Shown: one piece after another, positions 42,892-51,799 of the stretch
Layout of the letters: the number at the start of each line of letters is the position of its first letter
Numbering within the stretch: the stretch's first letter is position 1
Assembly (NCBI RefSeq): GCF_003075435.1
Contig: NZ_QCZJ01000002.1
Location: forward strand, 124,001 to 188,000
Length of the DNA stretch: 64,000 nucleotides
Origin: Terrimonas sp.
GTDB lineage: Bacteria > Bacteroidota > Bacteroidia > Chitinophagales > Chitinophagaceae
Direction: 5' to 3'
Made by a program: the position numbers and the translations under genes
Notes under the pieces: model-generated
Databases searched by the model: none
What the model was told of the DNA's origin: nothing
What the model saw: the letters and a program-made list of their open reading frames with translations, nothing else

Positions 42892-43764
42892 TTATGCCGG
42901 CTGCAGCAACGAGATCTTCTGAAAGTTCATGCGGTAGGTTTTAGGCTGACAATCCTTGAATTTTTTAAACTGCCTGTAAAAAAATGGGATACTCTCAAAC
43001 CCGGATGCATAGCATATTTCGCTGATCTGCTTATCTGTTTCAATCAGTAGTTTACAGGCCCTGTTGATCTTATATTCATTCAAAAATTCGAAGAATGGTT
43101 TTTTCATTGTTTTGCTGAAGTACCTTGAAAAATATTCTTCGCTCATATTTAGTTTTGAAGCAACATCTGCAAGCGATATCTGCCGCTGGTAATTTTTCTG
43201 GATATAATCATATACACTATTGATCCTTGTTTTGTCGGTATCATCTATATCGCATGTAAACTCCTGCTCGCATAAAAATCTGTGCTCATGGTTGTGTGAC
43301 AGATATTCAAGCACCTGCAGCAATATCATCAGCTTTTCAAACGGCGATGCGCTCAGCATCTCAAAAAATTTCGGCTTTAGCGCCAATGCCACTTCTTTGC
43401 TCACCTTTATTCCCTTATTCATCAATACAGACAGGTTCCGGATGCTTTCAAACTCAATGCTCCCCAGCCAGTTCTTATCAAAAAAATCTTCTTTAAGGTA
43501 TATCACTATCGCGGTTACAGGCTGGTTCTGGTCTATGGTGGTGTTCCATGTATGCGGCAGGTTAGAACCAAGTAAAACCAGTTCATCTTCATAAAAATTT
43601 TCAATGGAATTACCCACATACCTGACGCCCTGTCCGCTTAAAATAAATGTAAGCTCAAGCTCGGCATGATAATGCCAGGGATAATAAAATTCCTGGCTTG
43701 TTTTCTGGAATTCTACTTTAAACAGTTTGGATTCTGAGGGGATGGGTTTATAATGCGGTTTCAT
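42892..43764 (-). CDS. AraC-family regulator with cupin sensor domain
   Basis: 290 residues. The N-terminal cupin (HYHAELELTFILSGQGVRYVG, DELVLLGSNLPHTW) likely binds a sugar or sugar derivative. The C-terminal double helix-turn-helix covers about 190-285 (ISLADVASKLNMSEEYFSRYFSKT, ISEICYASGFESIPFFYRQFKKF). It is divergent from SusC (44003), so it is the probable regulator of that operon and perhaps of the sialidase-like gene. Confidence 0.92.
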   Translation of the reverse strand: MKPHYKPIPSESKLFKVEFQKTSQEFYYPWHYHAELELTFILSGQGVRYVGNSIENFYEDELVLLGSNLPHTWNTTIDQNQPVTAIVIYLKEDFFDKNWLGSIEFESIRNLSVLMNKGIKVSKEVALALKPKFFEMLSASPFEKLMILLQVLEYLSHNHEHRFLCEQEFTCDIDDTDKTRINSVYDYIQKNYQRQISLADVASKLNMSEEYFSRYFSKTMKKPFFEFLNEYKINRACKLLIETDKQISEICYASGFESIPFFYRQFKKFKDCQPKTYRMNFQKISLLQPA

Positions 43765-43924
43765 GGTTTGAATATAGGAAAATTAAGCATAGTTATCCTT
43801 ATTGTGTTTTGATATAACAAAATAGGATAATAATAGTACAAAATAAGATAGATGAATGTATAATATGTACAAGATAAGATAATGATTAAGCAAGATTGTG
43901 TAAAAAATCTTGCCGTTGAAAAAA

Positions 43925-43932
43925 TAGTTTTG
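43925..43932 (+). promoter_or_regulatory. Candidate -7 promoter box of the SusC operon
   Basis: TAGTTTTG fits TAnnTTTG and lies 71 nt before the SusC ATG. No good -33 box was found, which suits a promoter needing an activator such as the divergent AraC protein. Confidence 0.5.
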
Positions 43933-44002
43933 TGTAGCATGACCAGTAAATGATTGGTCACCAGTATCGAATCAAATTTAAAAGCAACACAAAACAATTG
44001 CT

Positions 44003-47000
44003 ATGAAGCTAAAACTCTTACAGTCTCCTGTTTCAGGAAAAGCATTTTTTTCGCTGTTTGTCTTTCTGTGTTTAGCGGGTGCTGTTTTTGCCCAGGCAGA
44101 TTTTACACTTAACGGTAAGATCACTGATGGTGAAAATGCCCTGTCTGATGTTTCTGTTATTGTAAGGGAGACACAACAGGGTACCACCACCAATGCAAAC
44201 GGTGAGTTTACTTTACGTGTTTCACGCGGGCAAACCCTGGTTGTATCTCATACCGGCTTTGAAACGCAAACCATTAAAGTGGGTAACAGAAACGAGATCA
44301 CCATTGCCCTTACTGCTGCTGCCGGTAATGTGTTGAGCGATGTAGTGGTGGTTGGTTACGGAACGCAAAAGAAAACCTCGCTCACTGCAGCCGTATCTAC
44401 CATGAAAGGAAAGGAGATCGCTTCTGTTCCTGTGGCTAATTTAAGCAATGGTTTGGGAGGAAGGGTATCAGGCGTTATTGTAAAACAAGGCTCCGGCGAA
44501 CCGGGATACGACGGTTCCAATATCTACATCAGGGGTTTGTCATCTACAGGGTCTAACCAGCCGCTGCTGATCGTTGACGGTATTCCCCGGTCGTTTCAGC
44601 ACCTTGACCCTAACGCGATAGAAACATTTACCGTACTGAAGGATGCCGCTGCTGTGGCTCCTTATGGTGTTGCGGGTGCCAATGGCGTAATACTGGTAAC
44701 TACTAAAAAAGGAAAGAGTGGTGCACCTTCACTTACGTATAACGGTTATGCAGGGTTTCAGAACCCGGTAGTATTACCTGATTTTGTGAACTCATACGAG
44801 TATGCTACTTTAAGAAACGCGGCAGCGGTAAATGAAGGTTTACCTGAGCCATATACTGCTGAAGAATTGCAGAAGTTCCAGGATGGATCAGACCCGGACG
44901 CATATCCTACTTTTAAGGATATATGGGGCACCATCACCAATAAAAATTCATTGATCACGCAGCATAATATCGAGGTTTCGGGCGGTGCGGAAAGAATAAA
45001 GTATTATGCCGCGCTTGGCTATATGCAGCAGGAAGGTATGTGGCAGGCAACCAATACCCGCCGCTTTAATGTTACGCTGAACATAGATGCGCAGGTAACC
45101 TCTACTACTTCCGTTTCGTTTAACCTGAACGGCCGTAATCAAAACAGCAAGTTTCCTGCTGTTTCTACCGGCCGTATTTTTGAGCTGATCGGTTACCTGC
45201 ATCCGTTATACGGGCCTTTGTATTTCAGCAACGGCATGCCAGGTACTTTTCTTACAGGCAGCCTCTTTAACAGCGGGTACGAAAAGTATGGTATCAACTC
45301 ATTGTTTTCACAATTATCTGTTGAGCAAAAGATACCTTTTGTTAAAGGGTTAAAATTAAGAGGAACCATTGCATACGATCCTACTTATACCATGCATAAA
45401 TTGTGGACACTACCGGTGCATAAAGCAAGCCTCGACAGGTCGCAGACGCCTTATGTTATCAATGATGGTATCTGGGGACAAACCAAACCTTCTCTCCGAC
45501 AGGATATAGATTTTGCTACACAGCTTACTTACCAGGCCGGGTTCAACTATGATAATTCATTTGGAGATCATAATATAGCAGTGCTGGGTTTGTTTGAAGC
45601 AAAAGCCAATGACCTTACAAGTATCATGGCTACAAGAAGGAATTTTAATTTAACGGTAGACGAGATCAACCTGGGTAGCTCCAGCGCTGCTGATATGTCT
45701 ACAGGCGGTGCTTCCAGCGCTGCACGCCAGGCCGGATTGGTATACAGGGTGGCATATAATTATTCGCAGAAATACCTTGTGGAAGCAAGTGGCCGCTATG
45801 ACGGAAGCTATTATTTTTCGCCAGACAAGCGCTGGGGTTTCTTCCCTGCATTTTCTGTGGGTTGGCGCTTATCTGAAGAAAATTTCCTGAAGAATAAAAT
45901 AAGCTGGCTTAGCAATCTTAAGCTGAGAGCATCATATGGTGAAGTAGGAGCTTTGGCAGGTAGTGCATTTCAGTACATGAGCACGTATAATGTATTGGGT
46001 ACAAACTACGTGTTAGGCGGTAACGCGGTTCAGGGAATCAGCGAGCGGTCAGAGCCTAACCCCAATATTACCTGGGAAAGAGCGAAGAAAACAGATATTG
46101 GTCTGGAAGCCAGCTTGTGGAAAGGCTTACTGAATTTTGAAGTGGATTACTTCTATGAAAAGCGTTCTAATATGCTGATGAGCCCGGATGTGATCATACC
46201 TGCCGAATATGGGGTAGGGTTAAGCCAGGTGAATGCAGGTATCATGTCGAACCAGGGATTTGATTTCACGATCAGGTCGGCTTATGATTTTTCCAAAGAC
46301 CTGCAGGTATCATTGTCAGCCAACATGACCTATGCTAAAAACAAGCTGCTCCAGGTTTTTGAAGGAGCTACTACCTATAACAATCCCAACAGGAGAATAA
46401 CAGGCAGACCGCTCGGAACACAATTCGGCTTCCATGCTTTGGGTTATTTCCAGGCAGAAGATTTTGAATCAGACGGTTCATTAAAATCCGGTATAGCTAC
46501 CCAACCCTGGGGAGCTGTTCAGCCCGGTGATATCAGGTATGAGGATATGAATAAGGATGGACAGATCAATAACGATGACCTTACTGTAATAGGTAACCCT
46601 ACAGCGGTTCCGGGTATCATTTATGGATTTGCACCTTCTGTTCGTTACAAAGGGTTTGGATTGGAATTATTGTTCCAGGGTGCCGCGAAAGTGGACTGGT
46701 ATTATCACGGTTCCGCAATCATGCCTTTCTGGGAAACCATGTTGCCTTATAAGCAAAACTTTGATTACTGGACTCCGCAGAATACCGATGCAAGATTCCC
46801 AAGACTTACTTCTTCCCCAACAGTAAATAATTCACAAACCTCCTCTTTCTGGATGGGTGATGCGGATTATTTAAGGCTGAAGAGCGCTACCTTATCTTAT
46901 ACCATACCCGCTTCTGTAATGAACAGGGTCGGGCTGCAATCTATAAGAGTTTATTTGTCGGGTCAGAATATTATCACATGGACCAAGCTTATCAATTACG

Positions 47001-47098
47001 ATCCGGAGATCGGTCCAAACAATTCATGGATACCGAACGGAAGCTGGGGTTATCCTAACCAGAAAGCGCTTTCTGTAGGCTTGAATATCACTTTTTAA
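44003..47098 (+). CDS. SusC/RagA-type TonB-dependent outer-membrane transporter
   Basis: 1031 residues. A signal peptide (AFFSLFVFLCLAGAVFA) is followed by a carboxypeptidase-regulatory-like domain (about 33-110, FTLNGKITDGENALSDVSV), a TonB-box-like SDVVVVGYGTQKK near 112-124, the plug (YIRGLSSTGSNQPLLIVDG, VLKDAAAVAPYGVAGANGVILV) and a 22-strand barrel ending in SVGLNITF. It imports oligosaccharides with the SusD lid encoded 19 nt downstream. This is the first gene of the utilisation locus. Confidence 0.97.
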   Translation: MKLKLLQSPVSGKAFFSLFVFLCLAGAVFAQADFTLNGKITDGENALSDVSVIVRETQQGTTTNANGEFTLRVSRGQTLVVSHTGFETQTIKVGNRNEITIALTAAAGNVLSDVVVVGYGTQKKTSLTAAVSTMKGKEIASVPVANLSNGLGGRVSGVIVKQGSGEPGYDGSNIYIRGLSSTGSNQPLLIVDGIPRSFQHLDPNAIETFTVLKDAAAVAPYGVAGANGVILVTTKKGKSGAPSLTYNGYAGFQNPVVLPDFVNSYEYATLRNAAAVNEGLPEPYTAEELQKFQDGSDPDAYPTFKDIWGTITNKNSLITQHNIEVSGGAERIKYYAALGYMQQEGMWQATNTRRFNVTLNIDAQVTSTTSVSFNLNGRNQNSKFPAVSTGRIFELIGYLHPLYGPLYFSNGMPGTFLTGSLFNSGYEKYGINSLFSQLSVEQKIPFVKGLKLRGTIAYDPTYTMHKLWTLPVHKASLDRSQTPYVINDGIWGQTKPSLRQDIDFATQLTYQAGFNYDNSFGDHNIAVLGLFEAKANDLTSIMATRRNFNLTVDEINLGSSSAADMSTGGASSAARQAGLVYRVAYNYSQKYLVEASGRYDGSYYFSPDKRWGFFPAFSVGWRLSEENFLKNKISWLSNLKLRASYGEVGALAGSAFQYMSTYNVLGTNYVLGGNAVQGISERSEPNPNITWERAKKTDIGLEASLWKGLLNFEVDYFYEKRSNMLMSPDVIIPAEYGVGLSQVNAGIMSNQGFDFTIRSAYDFSKDLQVSLSANMTYAKNKLLQVFEGATTYNNPNRRITGRPLGTQFGFHALGYFQAEDFESDGSLKSGIATQPWGAVQPGDIRYEDMNKDGQINNDDLTVIGNPTAVPGIIYGFAPSVRYKGFGLELLFQGAAKVDWYYHGSAIMPFWETMLPYKQNFDYWTPQNTDARFPRLTSSPTVNNSQTSSFWMGDADYLRLKSATLSYTIPASVMNRVGLQSIRVYLSGQNIITWTKLINYDPEIGPNNSWIPNGSWGYPNQKALSVGLNITF

Positions 47099-47117
47099 CC
47101 GGCAAAATTGAAAATGT

Positions 47118-48758
47118 ATGAAAAAGCAATTATTTAAGATATCACTCAATACGATCATAATTCTTTCTGTCTCGTTTTCTTTTACCTCCTGCAAAAAGTT
47201 CCTGGAGGTAGTACCTACGAACCAGGTGTCAGACCTCACTTTGTGGGCTACCCAGGATAACGCGGATCTGTTCCTGAACAATATCTACGCTTCCGTACCC
47301 ACACTAGAGACAGGAGATCCCTGGGAAAATTTTTCAGACAATTCTTTGAATGGCCAGGCGGGTCGTGTAAGTACAAATGTATACGGACCTGGCATCTATA
47401 CGCCTGCCAATACACCTAACAAGTGGGGGCAGTATACCAATATCCGCAAGTGTAATTTGTTTATTGAGAGGGTTACGGCTTCCTCTTTACCGGAAGACTG
47501 GAAAAAAGTGAGACTGGCAGAAGCACGTTTCTTAAGAGCATATTTTTATTCCATATTATGGACTTACCATGGTGGTGTGCCTCTTATTACCGATGTACTT
47601 AATATCAATGAGCAGGGCGATGCGGTTTTCCGTGCAAGAAATACTTCTGAAGAAACCGCCAGCTTTATCATTTCCGAGTGCGGCGCTATAGAAGCTGACT
47701 TGCCTGTAACCGCTCAGTCAGGAAGGGTAACCAAAGGTGCTGCGCTTACGCTTAAGGGTTATGCTGAACTGTTTAATGCCAGCCCGTTGAAAAATCCATC
47801 CAACGACCTGGCACGCTGGGAGCAGGCAGCCACTACTTATAAAAAAGTGATAGACCTTAATAAGTACAGCTTATTCCCTGATTATACAACACTGTTTTAC
47901 GAAGAAAGTAATAACAACGTGGAAGTAATATTCAGCCGCCAGCATCTTGGTGGTACTTCCCTTGCAAATTATATCGGGCAGATAGGACCGCGTTTTGTGA
48001 ACGGCTCTCTTACAGGCTGGGGACATGTGGATCCTACGCAGGACCTGGTGGATGAGTATGCAATGGCTAACGGCCTGCCTATTACAGATCCGGGGTCAGG
48101 ATATAACCCGCAAAAGCCTTATGTGAACCGTGAAAAAAGATTTTATGAATCTATTATTTATGATGAATCCATATGGCTGGGTGCTACGATGATCATGAAA
48201 CAGGGAGTAGGCAGCCTGAATGCCACTGACCTGAACAACAGCAGCATATCAACAAGAACAGGTTATTATGTAATTAAAGGGGTGAACCCTAAATATGCAG
48301 GCGCGCAGGACAATGGCAACAGTGCCAACTGGATTATTTTCCGTTATGCGGAAGTATTGCTGAGCTACGCGGAAGCAAGGAATGAAGCAACAGGACCTGA
48401 TCAATCCGTATATGATGCGGTTAACGAAGTGAGGAGCAGGTCAGACCTTCCGGATCTTCCTGCAGGCCTGAGCCAGGCAGATATGCGTAAGGCGATAGCC
48501 CGTGAAAGAAGGGTAGAGCTGGCATTTGAAGAAAAGAGATTACCTGATCTGCTCAGGCTGAAGCTCGCAGAAACCAAGCTGAACGGTACTGTGCATGCGA
48601 TCAAGATTGATATTGTAGGCGGCAATACAGTATATACGGTAGTACCTGCAGGCGGAGGCGCAAAAGTTTTTGATCCTGCAAAAAATTATGTACTGCCTAT
48701 TCCGCAATCGGCAATTGATAAAAATCCAAACCTGGAACAAAATCCGAATTATCAATAA
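47118..48758 (+). CDS. SusD/RagB-type nutrient-binding lipoprotein
   Basis: 546 residues with lipobox FTSC (Cys26). SusD-like TPR scaffold features: WATQDNADLFLNNIYA, RLAEARFLRAYFYSILWTYHGGVPLI, and C-terminal RYAEVLLSYAEARNEA with ARERRVELAFEEKRLPDLLRLK, ending in PIPQSAIDKNPNLEQNPNY. It binds the glycan at the cell surface and caps the SusC pore. A strong hairpin follows the gene. Confidence 0.97.
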   Translation: MKKQLFKISLNTIIILSVSFSFTSCKKFLEVVPTNQVSDLTLWATQDNADLFLNNIYASVPTLETGDPWENFSDNSLNGQAGRVSTNVYGPGIYTPANTPNKWGQYTNIRKCNLFIERVTASSLPEDWKKVRLAEARFLRAYFYSILWTYHGGVPLITDVLNINEQGDAVFRARNTSEETASFIISECGAIEADLPVTAQSGRVTKGAALTLKGYAELFNASPLKNPSNDLARWEQAATTYKKVIDLNKYSLFPDYTTLFYEESNNNVEVIFSRQHLGGTSLANYIGQIGPRFVNGSLTGWGHVDPTQDLVDEYAMANGLPITDPGSGYNPQKPYVNREKRFYESIIYDESIWLGATMIMKQGVGSLNATDLNNSSISTRTGYYVIKGVNPKYAGAQDNGNSANWIIFRYAEVLLSYAEARNEATGPDQSVYDAVNEVRSRSDLPDLPAGLSQADMRKAIARERRVELAFEEKRLPDLLRLKLAETKLNGTVHAIKIDIVGGNTVYTVVPAGGGAKVFDPAKNYVLPIPQSAIDKNPNLEQNPNYQ

Positions 48759-48800
48759 GAACAGGCGTAGATTCGGGTGTTTAAAATTGTTGTGTTGAAA

Positions 48801-48823
48801 GTGGGCGGTGAGATACCGCCCAC
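48801..48823 (+). repeat. Strong hairpin between SusD and the next gene
   Basis: 9-bp GC-rich arms GTGGGCGGT and ACCGCCCAC with loop GAGAT. No T-tract follows, so it may stabilise the SusC/SusD part of the transcript or slow readthrough. A decayed copy of the same sequence (TAAAATT, GGCGGTGAGATA, CACGGC) lies at 51836-51915. Confidence 0.7.
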
Positions 48824-48928
48824 GGCGCACACCGCCCACCGCCCTGGTTGGTGAAAACACCAATCAGGTACAAGAAGAAGGAAGGAGAATGCTATAATTT
48901 TTTATCAGTTTTCGGCACAGCGATCATT

Positions 48929-51769
48929 ATGAACAGGATGCAACATTTTCAATTGGTGGCTATTACTATACTGGGTCTGGCAGGCGGGATAACCATATCC
49001 TGTCCTGCCTCAGCCCAGGCACAGGCAAATGGCACCGGGAATATTCAGGTAAAAATTTCTTTAGGACATAAAGCGCCGGCCCGCAATGCACGTTTCGTTC
49101 AACTGGCAGGCGGTTCTGCCGGTGTGGTGGTGTCGAACGTAGCAGGCAGGCAAATAGAAAAAAACGACCGGGTAACCGCTGCTTCGTCTATACTTAACTG
49201 TGGTGCAGGCGATGTGGATGAGTTGGTAGCAGATATCAGTTATCTGCTACCTTCTGCTCCATTAAGAAAGCTGGCAGGATGGAAAGACGGATACGCGGTA
49301 AATGATGATGCTATGTGGGGCTACCTGATGGAGCACGGTTCACCCGGGCAGTCACGGCGTTTGAAAGATGATCAGTGGAATAAGCCCGATGCGCCTTTAC
49401 TTACCGTTCAACTGGATGAGGAAGGCACAACGGGATTTACAATTGCGCTGGAACAGCTTATCAGCCATGGCGCAATGTGGCTTCCTGAACAGGATGCGTT
49501 TATTACGCTTGCTGATAAACCGGTTGATTTTAAAATGCATATTGCTGCTTTAAAGGGAACAAGGGTGCTGGATGAAGTGGCACAACAGGCTGACGCATCG
49601 CTGGAAACATTTCAAAAGCTTTGGCCGGATATCGGCAACCCCAATGAGTGGGATCGATCCTGGCAAACCCGCTGGATGGGTACTACCGGGCATCTTACGG
49701 TAACGGCTGCTGCGCATGGTTCTGTATATAAGTTTGCAGTGGACCGCTGGGGAAATGTACGTCCGGATTTTGCATCTCCGCATAAGTTCAGGCTTGACCT
49801 GCAATGGCCGGAGAGTGCATGGAAGCGACAGAAAATTGATAACGGGTTACCTGTTATTATTACCAATCTTGAAAAAAACGGGCAACTTGCCACTATAGAA
49901 CAATTCTCCTCTCCATTAGTTGATCTCTCAACAACCATACGCGGGTATATACCCAGCGTTATGTTCAGCAAAATAGATATATCCGGCAAAGCCGGGAACT
50001 TTAGCTTTGAAATAACACTGCACAACGAATTAAAAGATCACGCACTTGAAGTCATTCAGCAACAGGGCAAATGGATCATAGCTGATAAGCAGACCGGCGA
50101 TATTTTTTTAGTAATAGAAACAGGAAAAGACATTACCGTAAAACCAACAGATCCTGTACCCAATAAAAACGGGCAGCAAATTGCATTCACCATTTCTGGT
50201 GTGCTTACCGATGGAACGAGCCGGGAGTTTGTAGTAAAACTACCTTCTCCCGCTATCGTCCCTGCTGAGTTAACAAGGCTCAATAACCTGCAATATGCAG
50301 TGGAAAGAAAAAAAACGGTGGATTATTGGGAAGGATGGTTGGCAAAAGGGGCATCATTCCAGGTGCCGGAGCAGGCTGTGAATGAGTTATACCGCGCCAA
50401 TCTCTGGCATGCGCTTATTTTACCACGTCATACCCTTGATATTGATGGAAAAAAACATATGGATCTGCCTTATGCCAATACTGCGTATGGACAGAGAAAT
50501 GCAGACTGGCCCGTCAACCAGGCAGTATATGTAGATTATATGATCTATGGTTTGCGCGGGTATGATGATGTGGCGCAGGATGAATATACTGCTATGTTCA
50601 AAAGTCAGCAGCAGCCCGACGGCAGGATAGGAGGGTTTGCCAACTGGGGTGTATATTCGCCCGGGCAACTGTATGCCATAGCACAGAACTTTTTACTATC
50701 CGGCAACAGGCTGCAGTTTGAACAACTGCTTCCGAACGCGCTTAAAGCGCTCGACTGGTGCCTGGCGCAGGTGGCTAAGTCAAATGAAGGAGCCAATAAA
50801 ACAGGACTGATCCTGGGGCCGCTTAATGACCTTACCAATGCGGAAAGAGAGTGGGCTTTTAACCAGGCATATTATGTGGGCGGACTGGAAGCGTTTGCCA
50901 AAGCGCTGTCGGTCTATAACCATCCCCGTGCGGAAGAGGTACAGCATATAGCATCCAAAATGAAAGCAGATGTGGTAAAGGAATTTGCCCGCGGTAGTGT
51001 AAAATCACCGGTAGTGCAGTTGGAAGACGGTACGTGGATCAACTATGTACCAACTGATGCGCTGACATGCCGGCGCATGATGGATCAGTGGTATCCAACC
51101 GATGTAGATACTGGTCCTTTACATCTTACCCGGTTAGGCGTTATTGACGCGCATAGCTGGCTTACCACAGCTATGCTGCATGATCATGAAGATAATTTGT
51201 TCTTTAAAAACCAGGGCGCTGCCAATGAGCCGGTGTACGTTCAGCAATCCACTCCATATTTTTTGAGAGATAACGTGAAAGCTGTGATCCGTGCTTTTTA
51301 CAGTTTAATGGCCTGTGGTTTTTCGCATGAGCAATATACTTCGCTGGAACATCGCTGGGCATGGGGGCAGTATTATGGCCCGCCCAGTACAGATGGCGCC
51401 TGGTTTGAGATTTACCGCAGAATGTTGTTGAACGAAATAGGACAGGATACCTTAATGATCGGGCAGGCCATACCACAAAGCTGGCTGGAAGAAGGAAAGA
51501 AGATAGAAGTGAAAGACGCGCCTACTTATTTCGGGAAAACATCGTTTTCCATAGAGGGCTTGAATAAGGAAAATGAAATTAAGGCGACTGTTGAAGTGCC
51601 GGATCGTGATGCGCCGCGGCAGTTGCTGGTAAGGTTTCGTCATCCTGCGGGTAAGATGATCAGATCAGTGCTGGTAAACGGAAAGCGCTGGAAAAACTTT
51701 GATGCCAAAAAGGAGTATATCAGTATTCCCGCGCCATCAGGTAAATATATCATCTCGGCCAGGTATTAA
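48929..51769 (+). CDS. Large exported protein, putative (alpha/alpha)6 glycosidase
   Basis: About 946 residues from ATG 48929; the frame opens at 48848, but the signal peptide LVAITILGLAGGITISCPASAQA begins right after this ATG. Residues 30-440 are beta-rich and unassigned. From about 470 onward a helical toroid is likely: LYRANLWHALILPRHTLD, RNADWPVNQAVYVDYMIYGL, QQPDGRIGGFANWGVYSPGQLYAIAQNFL, WAFNQAYYVGGLEAFAKAL, followed by WYPTDVDTGPLHLTRLG and a C-terminal beta domain. This is the build of GH78/GH95-like six-hairpin glycosidases, but no catalytic motif could be assigned with confidence. Confidence 0.72.
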   Translation: MNRMQHFQLVAITILGLAGGITISCPASAQAQANGTGNIQVKISLGHKAPARNARFVQLAGGSAGVVVSNVAGRQIEKNDRVTAASSILNCGAGDVDELVADISYLLPSAPLRKLAGWKDGYAVNDDAMWGYLMEHGSPGQSRRLKDDQWNKPDAPLLTVQLDEEGTTGFTIALEQLISHGAMWLPEQDAFITLADKPVDFKMHIAALKGTRVLDEVAQQADASLETFQKLWPDIGNPNEWDRSWQTRWMGTTGHLTVTAAAHGSVYKFAVDRWGNVRPDFASPHKFRLDLQWPESAWKRQKIDNGLPVIITNLEKNGQLATIEQFSSPLVDLSTTIRGYIPSVMFSKIDISGKAGNFSFEITLHNELKDHALEVIQQQGKWIIADKQTGDIFLVIETGKDITVKPTDPVPNKNGQQIAFTISGVLTDGTSREFVVKLPSPAIVPAELTRLNNLQYAVERKKTVDYWEGWLAKGASFQVPEQAVNELYRANLWHALILPRHTLDIDGKKHMDLPYANTAYGQRNADWPVNQAVYVDYMIYGLRGYDDVAQDEYTAMFKSQQQPDGRIGGFANWGVYSPGQLYAIAQNFLLSGNRLQFEQLLPNALKALDWCLAQVAKSNEGANKTGLILGPLNDLTNAEREWAFNQAYYVGGLEAFAKALSVYNHPRAEEVQHIASKMKADVVKEFARGSVKSPVVQLEDGTWINYVPTDALTCRRMMDQWYPTDVDTGPLHLTRLGVIDAHSWLTTAMLHDHEDNLFFKNQGAANEPVYVQQSTPYFLRDNVKAVIRAFYSLMACGFSHEQYTSLEHRWAWGQYYGPPSTDGAWFEIYRRMLLNEIGQDTLMIGQAIPQSWLEEGKKIEVKDAPTYFGKTSFSIEGLNKENEIKATVEVPDRDAPRQLLVRFRHPAGKMIRSVLVNGKRWKNFDAKKEYISIPAPSGKYIISARY

Positions 51770-51799
51770 TAAAACAATCTTTGCTTTAATCAGGATACC

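Noticed and set aside
43960-43990. tRNA-like TCGAATC text before SusC
   Set aside because: No cloverleaf arms or acceptor stem could be built around it.
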